A stretch of 64,000 bases of DNA from positions 28,386,768-28,450,767 of the forward strand of contig NC_064831.1 in NCBI RefSeq assembly GCF_024166365.1, in the 5' to 3' direction. Each line of letters starts with the position of its first letter. Within the stretch, counting starts at the first letter, position 1. This DNA comes from Elephas maximus indicus (lineage: Eukaryota; Chordata; Mammalia; Proboscidea; Elephantidae). The position numbers were made by a program, and so were the translations under genes. The notes under the pieces are model-generated. The model saw nothing but the letters and a program-made list of their open reading frames with translations, did no database searches and had not been told where the DNA came from. This document shows positions 1 through 17,703 of the stretch, piece after piece.

Positions 1-329
1 ATCCTTTGTTTGAAGTAAACAAAACAGCATGTATTAACCAATAACCAATAATATCACTTTGAGGGCAACGTCTGAGTCCCTTGTCCTTTTGATTTATTTT
101 ATGCCCACCTATAGTTGGTACTCCAAAATAGATACAGTAAGGAAATAAATACGAGAGAAAAACTCTCAAAATCATCCTACATTGTGAATAATAGAGATAT
201 TTTACAACTTTCAAAAATATCAGAATGAGTTCCAAATATAACATCTTATTGTGAGCTACATTACAGTTAGCTTTTACTTCTTGGCCCTTTATGGCATCAT
301 AATATCAAAGATTAAGAAATCAACAACTA

Positions 330-6406
<6,077 letters not shown>

Positions 6407-6474
6407 GGTTTTCAATTTCTGGAAGTTCCAAGAAGCCAGCCTTTGCTATCAGACTTAACTCAGAGGTCTTCAGT

Positions 6475-6484
6475 CTTTATATAC
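6475..6484 (-). promoter_or_regulatory. FGB: FGB TATA box
   Basis: The minus strand reads GTATATAAAG about 70 nt upstream of the ATG, predicting transcription start near 6450. A TATA-driven liver promoter fits FGB. Confidence 0.85.
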
Positions 6485-6529
6485 CTGAGTTCTCTGCTAG
6501 ATGTGACTAGAAATGCTTACCTTCCCTTA

Positions 6530-6542
6530 GTTAATATTTAAC
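6530..6542 (-). promoter_or_regulatory. FGB: HNF1 site of FGB promoter
   Basis: GTTAATATTTAAC is a near-perfect palindromic HNF1 consensus. It lies about 85 nt upstream of the inferred start, matching the known proximal HNF1 element of the human FGB promoter. It should confer liver expression. Confidence 0.85.
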
Positions 6543-6576
6543 TTTTGGTTCACTTGTTGGATGAACCATTTTATCC

Positions 6577-6596
6577 CTTAAGCAACATCTTCCCAG
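6577..6596 (-). promoter_or_regulatory. FGB: C/EBP-like and IL-6-type (CTGGGA) elements of FGB promoter
   Basis: The minus strand shows CTGGGA (6591-6596), then ATGTTGCTTAAG (6577-6588). Order and spacing relative to the HNF1 and TATA sites match the acute-phase module described for human FGB. Binding is inferred from motif and position only. Confidence 0.65.
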
Positions 6597-7044
6597 CAAG
6601 TTTTATTTACTTGTCGTATGACTATTCCTCTCTGCTGGAAGGATTTAGAAACTCTAAAGTTCCTCAATTCATTTAATTGGGCAAAATGATGGGAAATTAG
6701 GACATTGCTCATAGACAGGTGTATCACATTTCTTGTAAATTAACGTGGATGCTTCAGAGGCTCTCAAAAATGTGTGAGAAAAAAATTTTTTTAACCCAAG
6801 CACAAAAGTTGCTCCCATTAGTGTATCCATAAAAATTATGAACTCACTAAAGATGTACCATAAATGTGTATGTTATAGCCCAGAAAAAAGCTACATGTAA
6901 TTCAGTTTTATAAAGGGCCATTAAAATCAAGAGTAATGTTACATCACTATGTGTTTACCCTCTATTTTAAAAACTAATCAAAAAAAAAAAAAAGTATGCT
7001 TTATGCCATGATAGACTAACATCAGAAGGAAAATGTCCAGATTT

Positions 7045-7165
7045 CCTTTTTGCTCTGACCAACTTTTGCAAGGATGGCGCAGGCCCAGGTAGTGCTTCAT
7101 TCTGTTGTACATAGTGTCTCTATGAGTCGGAACCAACTCAACAGCACGTAACAACTTTCATATGT
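7045..7165 (+). mobile_element. 3' end fragment of RTE (BovB-like) LINE
   Basis: The text gcaaggatggcgcaggcc, gtgcttcattctgttgtaca and ctatgagtcggaaccaact matches the 3' end of the RTE copy at 16500-16600. It is truncated at the 5' side. Confidence 0.7.
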
Positions 7166-7232
7166 TGTCCTTTTATTAAGTTAAAATGTTCAGTAAGTTC
7201 TAAATGTTAGAAAAATAATTAGTAGATTAGCC

Positions 7233-7430
7233 AAAACCAAACTGTTGCCATCAAGTCAATTCTGACTTACAGCAACCCCAGGTATTAAAGAGTAGAACAG
7301 CTCCACAGAGTGTTCTTGGCTGTAATCTTTACAGAATCAGATCACCAAGCCTTTCTTCCAGGAGCTGCTGGTGGGTTCAAACTACCACCCTGTAGGTTAG
7401 TAGGTGAGTACAAACTGCTCCACCAAGGAA
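7233..7430 (-). mobile_element. AfroSINE, long form, diverged
   Basis: Reverse-strand tail (gttgccatcaagtcaattctg) and a body with ggctgtaatctttacag are visible. The tRNA-like head is strongly decayed. Confidence 0.75.
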
Positions 7431-8047
7431 GTTAGTAGATCACGGATCTCTAAATCAAGATTATTATTACTGTGACTGGATACATAAAGTTGAGTGATAT
7501 ATCTCCATAGGAGCTTTATTGTTGTTGCTCCACGTTTTTATAAACTTTATTTTAAGTTAACATCAGTGAAGTCTTCATACATCTATTTTAATTAGTATGA
7601 TCATACACCAACTGTGGCCATTTCCCTTCATCATTTCCCGTAAAGCATCAATACGTTTCTCTCATCTTTTTGCCTGTTGCAATCAGAATTAACAACTCCT
7701 GCAAGACTCAACAGGAAAACCAAAGTCAACAACCCAAATCCCAGTAAGTTTGTTGCTTTATAGCATTTTGTTTTTTGTATGGAAAGTGACGCATTTTCAT
7801 TAAATTTTTTAAAAGTTTCATTAGAAAGATAGCAGGTTATCCAGATTTGGATCAAGAGAGTATTTATTAAACAATGCTTTGAAGCAGAATTTTGATAATG
7901 GCATGAGGTCAACTAAATTTCTTTCTTCTTTTGGTAGCATAGTTCACGTTATCAAAAAAAAATTTAACTCAGATTTAAGGAAACAAAGTATCAAGTTTAA
8001 ATTAAGAAAAAGTTGATCGAATTTTTCCAAAATTGTGTCTTATTTAT

Positions 8048-8095
8048 TAAAAACCAAACCCCCTGCTGTTGATTCTGACTCACAGCAACTGAGTA
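8048..8095 (-). mobile_element. AfroSINE tail fragment
   Basis: Only the 3' tail remains (aaaccaaaccccctgctgtt, gattctgactcacagcaa). Confidence 0.55.
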
Positions 8096-8589
8096 AATAC
8101 TGTGCTTTAAGATACTTTAGTTTTAATTTTTCTTGGAAGAATATACAATCAGACTGAAAAAGCAAATATATGTGTGTGTATTAATTAATATATGTAAGAA
8201 TATTTCCCTTTCAAAATATAAACAGCTGAGAAAAAGTTTCCTTTAATAATCTGGACAGGGTTTTATTTTAATGGTGCACAAATTCTTGCTGATTTAGAGA
8301 AATGACTATCTGTTAAGAAGACCAAACCAAGATCTTTTACTTTTGAGATAACGTTCTCTTATTATCCTCATTTTCAAGCATCGACATTTCATCAGTTACA
8401 ACAGAACCATCACTTAATTTTCAGCAGTTTATTATTTTAGTTTCTTCTAGCATATAATAGAATCTTGCTCCGATATTAAAATGGAAGTTCCACTACATTC
8501 CCACTTTGTTCTTCTCTGACAGGTGTTCTTGCCATTGTCAGGAGGAAGGTGGAAGGAAACCAGAATGCATGTCCACAAGGGCAGAGACT

Positions 8590-8705
8590 TAGCATTCCTT
8601 CTACAAATAATTCTTGAGAGCCTCCTGCAGAGCAGATAGTATGCTAGGGGCTGGGATGCATTGGTGAACAAGACAGGCACAAATATTTGCAGAATGAATG
8701 CATAG
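8590..8705 (-). mobile_element. L2 LINE 3' end relic
   Basis: It carries gagcctcctgcagagcagatagtatgct, aggggctgggatgca, then gaacaagacaggca. These are antisense L2 tail words. Confidence 0.55.
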
Positions 8706-9299
8706 ACTAGCTCTGTCACCTTTGGCTAGAGGGTCAGGGTGCACGATACCAACAGGATCACTAGACCCCTACTCCTGTGTTTTAGGGGTCTTCCCAGGTG
8801 AAGGCGGCAGCACTCTAAAAGGTGTTCATTACACCCTTTGTGTTTTTGAGTGCCAGTGTGGCAGAAACAGAAGAGCATCTGCCTTTTCCCTAGCTCATGG
8901 CATCTACCTCTGGTTGAAGAAGAAGCTGTCCTACTTGTTAATTATTGCCATGCTCTCCGTCAGCTCCCACAATAAAAGCCAAGTGATGTTGTCTAAGTCT
9001 ATAAGGAAAACTTTCCATGAGAGACAGAGCTAGCCCTTTCTCTTCCTCCCTGCAACATACTTGCCCATTTGGGATGGCTAAGCAACTACAGTGGCCACCA
9101 CCACACACTGGTCTCAGTCCTGCCCATCAAACCTCTGGTTCAGATAGGCCTCAGAACGCTTCAGTATTAAATTTCCCCTGGACAGTGGTTTTCAAAGTGT
9201 AGTTCAGGATTACACAAGAAAATACACACTGATACTAACAATGTTTTAGTAAAATATCTCAAAAGCTATACCTATCCAGACAAAGAGAGTTCAAAATTT

Positions 9300-9362
9300 T
9301 ATTCATTCAGTCACTCATTCATACACTTGTTCAACAGATATTTATTAAATACATACTATTTG
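9300..9362 (-). mobile_element. L2 LINE 3' end relic
   Basis: The text attcattcagtcactcattc followed by caacagatatttattaaat is the antisense L2 terminal motif. Confidence 0.6.
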
Positions 9363-9363
9363 G

Positions 9364-9534
9364 ATCCCTGGAGAAGCAGAGGTTAAGAGCTACGACTGCT
9401 AACCAAAAGGTCAGCAGTTCGAATCCATGAGCCACTCCTTGGAAGCCCTATGCGGCAGTTCTACTCTGTCCAAAGAGTTGTTATGAGTTGGAATCAACTC
9501 GACGGAAATGGGTTTAGGTTTTTTTTTTTTTTTA
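9364..9534 (+). mobile_element. AfroSINE, short form
   Basis: It reads gactgctaaccaaaaggtca, then ccctatgcggcagttctact, then a tail and a T-rich end. Head to tail is complete. Confidence 0.9.
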
Positions 9535-9538
9535 ATAT

Positions 9539-9752
9539 GGAGTCCCTGGGTAGTGGAAATGGTTAAGCACTCAATTACTCACCAAAAGGCTGGCAGTTCG
9601 AATACACGCAGAGGTGCCATGGAAGAAAGACCTGATGACCTACCTTTGAAAGATCATAACCGTTGACAACCCTATGAAACATAGTCTACTCTGAAACACA
9701 TGGGGTATCCATGAGTCAGGATCAGTTCGATGGCAACGGTTTTATTTTTGGA
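9539..9752 (+). mobile_element. AfroSINE variant with alternative body
   Basis: The head is ggagtccctgggtagtgg. The body (gaagaaagacctgatgacc, tgaaagatcataaccgttga) differs from the common form and also occurs at 38838-39055, so it is a separate subfamily. It lies directly downstream of the previous copy. Confidence 0.8.
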
Positions 9753-9964
9753 TTAATGTGCCAGGTGAATGATATAAACCATATACAAAGAATAAAATTC
9801 AAGTATAAAAGCCAGTTAGAAAACCTAAATAAATCTTAAAGATAATTTTCTCAAGGGAATGTCCCTTTCCCTCGTGGGGAATGTTAGGTCCCTAGGTTGT
9901 TGTTCTGAAATCTCCCATCTTCTCCTATCTTAGGCTCATCACATGTTATTGTAAGTAACAATAA

Positions 9965-10090
9965 CCTTTACTGTCTACATAAAGCTCCACAAGTTCAGGG
10001 CCCTTGGCTATCTTGTTCACCAAAGTATCCCTGAACCTTAGCAGACTACCTGCCATGTAATGGGTGCTCTGTTAATATTTGATGAACACG
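9965..10090 (+). mobile_element. L2 LINE 3' end relic
   Basis: It carries aagctccacaagttcaggg, cttgttcaccaaagtatccc and gggtgctctgttaatatttga, the sense L2 terminal words. Confidence 0.5.
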
Positions 10091-10769
10091 TGCTGCTTTT
10101 TTCTGTATATACTGCACCTGACATAAATTGTAAAAGTAGCAACAACAAGTACATTGACAATTGGTGCCCATAAGCCTTTGCCCTTCTCAACAGGGGACTA
10201 CTTGGCAGGACAGATTATCTCTGCTTTTCCTGTCACTGGTTTACTGCCCTTGACTTCTGTATCAGCTAATACACAGAGCACTGCACTATTGACCCAAAAA
10301 CATAACTGAACAAATAGTACTCCCTTCCTCTCCACCAATGGCATCAACATTTTAAAAAATTGAAGTATTTTAGTAAGCGAAATTTCTGCAAATATATTTC
10401 TTCCCTTTGAAGACACAATAGTGTACTTTGCAATATTAGGCACTTTAGAACGTTACTGTAATTGTACTCCAGTTTGGGGAAAATCACCTCTATAAGGAAA
10501 AAAAGTATCTAGTAAGAACTAGAATTAAAGAAGCTCATAGCTAATATCACTGCACTGGCCATGCTCCTCACTTAGACATGAATATCCACACTTACACCTG
10601 TGCGTGAGAGTGACAATGTAAATGAAAGTTAGGGCTGAGAATAACATGTCAGTCTGGGACACTACAGTCCCAAGATGATGGGCCTGCCAAAAATAACCCA
10701 AAACAACAAACAAGCAAACAGGAAGGTACAGATTAATTCCTGTTTGTTTTTTGGGGCAATATGATGGGA

Positions 10770-10950
10770 TGGAAAGACCAAGGACTGTAGGATCAGACAG
10801 ACTTGGGTGCAAGTTCTAGTACTGATGCTTACTACCTGCCTGCCCCTGGGTAGTTTACTTAACCTCTCTGAGCCTCAGTTTCATCATGTATAGAACTCAG
10901 TGGTTTCAAGAATTAAATTAGATAAATGATTATCAGAACTTGTCATCTGA
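10770..10950 (+). mobile_element. MIR SINE relic
   Basis: The words cagacttgggtgcaagttct, taacctctctgagcctcag and tttcatcatgtatag are MIR core and right-arm words. Confidence 0.75.
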
Positions 10951-11065
10951 GGCTAGTGCCAATGAAGGCTAGTTTATGCATTCATTCTACAAATATTTAT
11001 TCAGTGCCTACTATGCCCATCTGGTTCACCAACGTATTCCCAGCCCCTAGCATACTACCTGGTAG

Positions 11066-12139
11066 GCCCTTGACCCAAGCGAACCTATCAAATTCTCGCT
11101 CCCAATTTGATATTTCCAAAGGAAAGAAGCAGAGAATCAGGTCAGTTGGCCTGGTGTCATATTGATGGCAGCATTCTAGAGAGAAAGTCTACCAACTTCA
11201 ATAGCATACACCACCAAAACTTTTTAATTTGAACATTTAATTCTTCCGCAGAATCTGTGAGACTTTTGAAGTCCTTCTAATAGTACCCACCCCCTTTTTC
11301 TTTTGTTAAGCTAGGCTAACATGGTTTCTGGGGTTTTGCTGAATTAATCAAAAGGAAAAATTAAGGTCAAATTTTCAGGAATCATAATGGGTACCTTTTA
11401 TCTTTAAGCATAAATTGAGAGAAGCTATAGTTTTAAATAATACAACAGATCACTAAAGATTTTTGCATATTAAGAATATGGTGCCAGCATAAAACTCCGG
11501 GAAAAATGGAAATTTTATTTTATTTTGAAGCATTTTTAGTAACATTCACATAAAAAAAAAAAACTCACCATTTAATAACTATCTCTTGAGTTAAATAAAT
11601 AACAATCTTGTAAAATATACTAAGGATCAATCAAAGGCTTAATTTTTTTAGTAACAGTTACAACTTGACTAGAAAGGATTATGATTCATGTAGATAAAAA
11701 TGGGCAAAAAAACCCCACAAATATGTATTTGGAAATATATTGAACTTAGATATTCATCAAAGAAAGCCAGAAAGGTTGGTTTGTAGGAAGACGAATACTT
11801 TGTTAGTGAAGAGGCCAAGAGGGAAAAAGAATCTCCGCTCTCTCCACATTGTAAATGGTTGAGGACAGGCTGGGGAAGAAGCAGCCAGGCTGAATGCGCG
11901 CAGACAATATGCTCTAGGGGACAGGGCTTAGAATCCCTCTACAGCCCCCTGTGAGTTTCCTGCTAATTAGTATTTTCTGGACTCAGTTTACTTCTGGGGA
12001 AATGCTGAGACGCTTTAAGTTTAGATCAGGATGAGAATGGGAGCTGCCTGTGTGGGAGAGCTGACCTTTGACTTCTAGGTTATGTTTATGCAGCTTTTCC
12101 CCTTTTTATAACAGATGGAATTGTAACACATCTAACACA
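11066..12139. other. Intergenic, no gene recognised
   Basis: AT-rich sequence with A-runs and no long open frame. I see nothing assignable. Confidence 0.6.
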
Positions 12140-12335
12140 TATGGAGCAATTAATTCTGTGCCAGTCACTGCTCCTAGTACTTTACACTTAAAATACTCAG
12201 TCCTGTGAGGTAGAGTAGTGCTATTATTCCCATTTTATAAAAGGGGGTTTAAGGTTCGAACATCTGTAAGTTTCCCAAAGTGACACTGATGGCAAGTTGC
12301 AGAGAAGGAGTTAAGTCATGCCCGTCTGGCCACAG
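12140..12335 (-). mobile_element. MIR SINE relic
   Basis: Antisense MIR words: gtgccagtcactgctcctag, ctcagtcctgtgaggtagag, attattcccattttataa. Confidence 0.7.
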
Positions 12336-12339
12336 AGTC

Positions 12340-13545
12340 TACGCCCCTACTCGGTACGAGGGAGGGTTTCCTACTGTCATAAACAAAGCTGTTCTCTTGA
12401 TGTGCTATTCCTACCCCAGCAAATTAAACACCTGTGTATGTATACCTTTGTATACTTCTATGAGTATATACACAGTACACATATATACATATTCACGGAT
12501 AAAAATACATATGTAAACACACACACACTTTTTGGCGGTCAGTCTTCCTGTCAAAGAACAAGGCAAGCATATTCATTGACTCTAGTCTTCTTAATTTCCC
12601 TTACATTTTTTCATCTAGGTGTTATACATTTTTCATTTATTGCTATTATAAATAGAATCTTTTTCTCTGGAATAGTTTCTAATGCTCTCACATCGTGCAA
12701 AGATGTTTATAACTGACAGTGAAAACTAATTATTTTCTAGACCCTCCCAGGCACTCACTGCAAGAGAATCTCCCTCAGTGTCCCAGAGAGTTCCAGAAGC
12801 TTTCTTCCCAACGGGGCTGTAAGGGTTAAGTGTGAAGTACTGTGAGCTAACACTAGTATTCGGGCCAATTCTTAACATCGTAACAAATGATTAAAGACCA
12901 AACTCCTGGAAGGAATGCCCATTATATTTCACAACTGAAACCCAGAGGAAGAAGGATATACTGCACCACACAAAGGCAAAGAATACTGGGCATTAATAGA
13001 GTAGTGTCTAAAGACAGTTTTTTAACTTCTAGCTGAGGGAAACAGAAAGAAGAAATAGAAATATTCATCCTTTTTTATGAGTATAAGAATCAGAAATCTT
13101 ATACTGATTTCCTATAAAAGCATCTGATAAATGCTGATGAAAATAACAACCAAATACACTTATGCGTCCTGTAATGAGGAAAGCAGAGATCTGTATTCGT
13201 GAATTAAGAAAAAAAAAAAGCTTACCTCATAAAACGAGTCATTCGTTAAAATTTGTAGTATCAATTTCACACAAATGGACTTAATATTTACACTAATAAA
13301 CTAGTCATCTTTTCTGTGCTAATTAAATACTAATTTCCTCAAGGAAAATCCTCTCAGCCCTTATGAAGAGCAGGAGTGACACCTACTGCTCCAATAAAGC
13401 AGCTCTGGATGTTAGGGCCAGGAGTCTTAAGCTTTTCCGGACCCCTCTACAAATCCAATGAAACCTACAGATCCCTTCCCTGTGGGAGAAAAAAATTACA
13501 TTCTTATATAAATGCAAAATTTGCATACAGTTGCAGGTGATTCAA
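12340..13545. other. Intergenic, no gene recognised
   Basis: Contains a short (CA)n run near 12518-12530 and otherwise unremarkable AT-rich DNA. Confidence 0.6.
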
Positions 13546-13549
13546 GGAT

Positions 13550-13703
13550 TCCTGAACTAGGAGCTCGGCTGCGAAACACAAGGTCAACAGTTTGAATCCA
13601 CCAGCTGCTTCCTGGAAACCTCATGGGGCAGTTCTACTCTGTCCTACAGGGTCGCTATGCGTCAGAATCAACTCAACAACAATGGGTTTGGGTTTGGGTT
13701 TTG
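13550..13703 (+). mobile_element. AfroSINE, short form, 5' truncated
   Basis: It starts within the head (ggagctcggctgcg) and has ggggcagttctactctgtcc and a full tail ending in gggtttgggtttgggtttt. Confidence 0.88.
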
Positions 13704-13778
13704 AGTTCAATCTATCTATTCATCTAAAATATTCAAGAGGCCGATATAATTTTGTAGATTCAAAGAGAACTTATAAAA

Positions 13779-13978
13779 TCAAACAAAACCCAATGCCCTC
13801 GAGTCGACTGCGTCTCATATCGACCCTATAAGACAGAGCTCTATAGGGCTTCTAAAATGATAATCTTTACAGCAGCAGACTGCCACATCGTTCTCCCACA
13901 GAGCGGCAGTCGGGTTCCAACTGCTGACCTTTCGGTTAGCAGCCGAGCACTTAACCACTGCACTACCAGGGTTCTTAA
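13779..13978 (-). mobile_element. AfroSINE, long form, full length
   Basis: The reverse strand carries the extra block (ctttacagcagcagactgcc, acatcgttctcccacagag), then ctgacctttcggttagcag and a head ending accagggtt. Confidence 0.92.
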
Positions 13979-14004
13979 GAGAGCTTACACTCATAAAAAA
14001 AAAA

Positions 14005-14140
14005 AGTGTTGTTGTTACTTGCCATTGAATCAGTTCCAACCCAGAGTAGCACTGAGCTCCATAGGTTTTTCAGAAGCAGACTGCTAGGGCTATCTTCTGA
14101 GCTGCCTCTACATGGGTTGGAACTTCCAATCTTTTCACTA
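14005..14140 (-). mobile_element. AfroSINE fragment, diverged
   Basis: Tail and part of the body are recognisable (gttacttgccattgaatcag); the head is lost. Confidence 0.6.
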
Positions 14141-14250
14141 GAACATAATGCAATTTACCTCTATCATTACAGTGTGTTTATGAGCCCGGGATTATAAATA
14201 AAATGTTGCCAGGGTGATTAAAGACCTAAAAAGTTAATAGGCTCAACTGG

Positions 14251-14458
14251 ATGTTGTTGTTAGGTGCTGTTGAGTCCTTTTTCAACTCATAGTGATCCCA
14301 TATGACAGAGCAGGACTGCCCTATAGGGTTTCCTAGGTCGCAATCTTTACAGGAGCAGATCAGCAGGTCTTTCTGCTACCAAGCAGCTAGGTGGGTTCCA
14401 ACCACCAACTTTCGGTTAGCAGCTGAGCACTTAAGCATTGTTCCACCAGGGTGCCTCT
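14251..14458 (-). mobile_element. AfroSINE, long form
   Basis: It begins gttaggtgctgttgagtcc, has a body with caatctttacaggagcagat, and the head is caccagggtgcctc. Confidence 0.85.
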
Positions 14459-14561
14459 CAACTATATAGTTGCCATATGTTAGAAACTTGTTTTCATCTC
14501 TATGGCTTTATTGCCATTTAAAATCACATTCTTTAGTATAGTTATTGCTATCTATAAGAAA

Positions 14562-14680
14562 AAAAAATTTCCATCAAGTCGATTCCGACTGACAGTGATT
14601 ACTATAGGACAGAATAGAACTGTACCATAGGATTTTCAAGGCTATAAACTTCACAGATTGGACATCACGGACTTGATGTC
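14562..14680 (-). mobile_element. AfroSINE tail fragment abutting the RTE LINE
   Basis: The tail (catcaagtcgattccgact) and part of the body are present. It ends where the sense RTE sequence begins. Confidence 0.65.
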
Positions 14681-14689
14681 CAATCTTCT

Positions 14690-16612
14690 TTTGAAGAAAG
14701 CAAAAGATCATTAAAAAAGACAAAAAGGAAAGACCAAAATGGATGTCAGAATACACTTTGAGACTTGCTCTTGCTAAAGTAAATGGAAGAAATGAAATAG
14801 AAGAGCTGAACAGAAGATTTCAAAGAGAGGCTCAAGAAGACAAAGTAATATATTATAATGGCAGATGCAAAGACTTGGAGTTAGAAAACCAAAGGTAAGA
14901 ACATGCTTGGCATTTCTCCAGCTGAAAGAACTGAAAAAAAAATTCAAGCCTCAAGTTGCAATATTGAAGGATTCTACAGGGAAAATATTAAATGACTCAG
15001 GAAGCATCACAAGAAGATGGAAGGAAGACACAGAGTCATTGTACCAAAAAAAAAAAAAAAAAAAATTGGTCAACGTTCAACCATTTCAGGAGGTAGCATA
15101 TGATCAGGAACCAATAGTACTGAAGGAAGAGATCCAAGCTGCACTGAAGGCATTGGTGAAAAACAAGGCTTCAAGAATGAGGAAATACCAATTGAGGTGT
15201 TTCAACAAATGGATGCGGCACTGGAAGTATTCACTTGTTCATGCCAAGAAATTTGGGAGATAGCTACCCGGCCAACTGACTGAAGAGATCTATATTTACA
15301 CCTATTCGAAAGAAAGATGATCCAACCAAATGTGGAAATTATCAAACAATAACATTAATAAAACACACAAGTAAATTTTTGCTGAAGATCATTCAAAAGC
15401 GGCTGCAGCAGTACTGAAATTCAAGCTGGATTCAGAAGAGGACGTGGAACCAGGGATATCATTGCTGATGTCAGATGGATCCTGGCTGAAAGCAGAGAAT
15501 ACCAGAAGGATGTTTACCTGTGTTTTATTGACTGTGCAAAGGCATTCAACTGTATGGATCATGACAAATTATGGATAACATTTTGAAGAATGGGAACTCC
15601 AGAACACTTTATTGTGCTCATGAGGAAACTGTACAGAGATCAAGAGGCAGTCATTCAAAGAGAACAAGGGGATATACTTTGTGGTTTAAAGTCAGGAAAG
15701 GTGTGTGTTAGGGTCGTATCCTTTCATCATACTTATTCAGTGTGTATGCTGAACAAATAATCTGCAAGCTGTACTATATGAATAAGAACAAGGCATCAGG
15801 GTTGGAGGAAGACTCATTAACAACCTGCATTATGCAGATGAGACAACCTTGATTGCTGAAAGTGAAGAGGACTTGAAGCACTTACCAATGGAGATCAAAG
15901 ACCACAGCCTTCAGTATGGATTATACCTCAACATTGAGAAAATAAAAACCCTCACAACTGGACCAACGAGCAACATTACGATAAACAGAGAAGACTGAAG
16001 TTGTCAAGGATTTCATTTTACTTGATCTACAATCAACACCCGTGAAAGTACCAGTTGAGAAATCAAATGACACATTGCGTTGGGCAAATCTGCTGCAAAA
16101 GACCTCTTTAAAGTGTTAAAAAGCAAAGATGTCACCATGAAGATTAAGGTGCGCTTGACCCAAGCCATGGTGTTTTCTATCACCTCATATACATGTGAAA
16201 GCTGGACAATGAATAACGAAGACTGAAGAAGAACTGACACCTTTGAATTATGGTGTTGGTGAAGAATACTGAATATACCATGGACTGCCATGTGACCAAA
16301 CAAATCCATCTTGGAAGAAGTACAGCCAGAATGCTCCTTAGAAGAGAGAATGGCAGGACTATGTCTCACATACTTTGGACATGTTATCAGCAGGGACCAG
16401 TCCCTGGAGAAGGACATCATGCTTGGTAGAGTAGAGGGTCAGAGAAAAAGAGAAAGGCCCTCAACAAGATGAATCGGCACACTGGCTGCAACGACGGGCT
16501 CAAGCATAACGATTGCGAGGAAGGCACAGGATCAGGCAGTGTTTCATTCTGTTGTATGGAGGGTTGCTATGAGTCAGAATTGACTAGACAGCACCTAATG
16601 ATAAACTTTACT
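14690..16612 (+). mobile_element. RTE-clade (BovB-like) LINE, 5'-truncated and decayed
   Basis: About 1.9 kb of the RTE open frame and 3' end. Translation in shifting frames shows reverse transcriptase blocks: RKDDPTKCGNYQ-like text near 15310, GFRRGRGTRDIIADVRWILA near 15430, catalytic box A as FIDCAKAFNCMDH near 15525, and box C as NLHYADETTLIAE near 15828, where the usual second Asp of YADD is Glu. In-frame stops (such as after ATTTTGA at about 15585), frame changes and a long internal A-run near 15045-15065 make it non-functional. The 3' end (16520-16610) resembles the AfroSINE tail, as expected for a LINE/SINE partner pair. The 5' end, including the endonuclease, is absent. Confidence 0.88.
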
Positions 16613-16616
16613 GAAG

Positions 16617-16825
16617 AAGCCCTGGTGGCGTAGTTGTTTAGAGCTCAGCTGCTAACTGAAAGGCCAGTGGTTTGAACCTACCAGCTGCTCCTAGGGAGAA
16701 AGATGTGGCAGTCTGCTTCCATAAAATTTACAGCCTTGGAAACCCTATGGGGGCAGTTCTACCCTGTCCTATAGGTTGCTATACATTGCAGTCAACTCAA
16801 TGACAATGGGTTTAGTTTTTGGTTT
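16617..16825 (+). mobile_element. AfroSINE, long form
   Basis: Starts gaagccctggtggcgtagtt, contains gaaagatgtggcagtctgc and ends gggtttagtttttggtttt. It sits about 5 bp after the RTE 3' end. Confidence 0.92.
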
Positions 16826-16938
16826 TGAATCTTTACAGAAGGAGGCTACCACATCTTTCTCCGAAAGAGGGGCTGATGGATTTGAACCACCGACCTTTTG
16901 TTTAGCAGCCAAGTGCTTAACCACTGGGTCATCAGGGT
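16826..16938 (-). mobile_element. AfroSINE head half, inverted against previous copy
   Basis: Long-form block, then ccgaccttttgtttagcagc and an antisense head. Tail missing; it joins tail-to-body with the preceding plus-strand copy. Confidence 0.85.
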
Positions 16939-16939
16939 A

Positions 16940-17700
16940 AGTTACAGTATGATTTAATTTCCAAAGAGTATAATTTATAATTATGGCAGTTCTTGGAAGG
17001 CCCACCATCAGTGACTATTTTTACAGAAAATTAGTTCTTAGGCCAAACTCACACTCAAATTTGTAGATGATTGTTTTTTCAAGTAAAATCATGACCTTGA
17101 TGTTTCAATGAATGAAAAATTAAAGCATTTTTAAATAAAATTTAAAAATTGCTATACTTTTGGTACCATTTTGGGTTTTTTTTTTTTCCTCTCAAAGAAT
17201 ATGTAGTATGCTCCGTAGACACCATCAGTGGAACTCATTATGGTTAAGAAACAGAGCCAGTCAAATGTCGAGTTAAGTTTGCAAATAACCAGCTCCATCG
17301 ATTTTCCTTTTCACATATGAAAATAATTGAACAGGATTGATAACTGCAGATTCTATCTGCGTAAAAAGCAAGCCAAAAATATCAATACTTTGGCACCAAT
17401 GTGTTTATAAAAATAAAAATGGTTTAAGTCTTCAATCTTCTTCCATCAGCTTTGAAAAGCTGTACCTACCTTTGCTGAAGTCACATTCATCAGAAACAGG
17501 AGTTACGCAGTTTTGAGAGACTTCTTTAAAAAACCTATTTATCTAACAGAAAATAAATTCGGGGTTTTGTCAGATCTTCCTAACGCAAAATTCCTTCACA
17601 TATCACTTCCCTCAAAATTTTTCAAACGGAGACAATTACTCAGCGACATCGACTCATTAACCGTTTTAGTGGACGGTGTAAGCGGGACTGTTTCAGGCTA
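16940..17700. other. Intergenic, no gene recognised
   Basis: AT-rich sequence upstream of the PLRG1 CpG island. A 66-codon open frame at 17513-17713 has no recognisable similarity. Confidence 0.55.
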
Positions 17701-17703
17701 CAA

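Noticed and set aside
14865-15263. 132-codon plus-strand open frame as a gene
   Set aside because: It is part of the decayed RTE LINE and includes a long lysine run from an A-tract.
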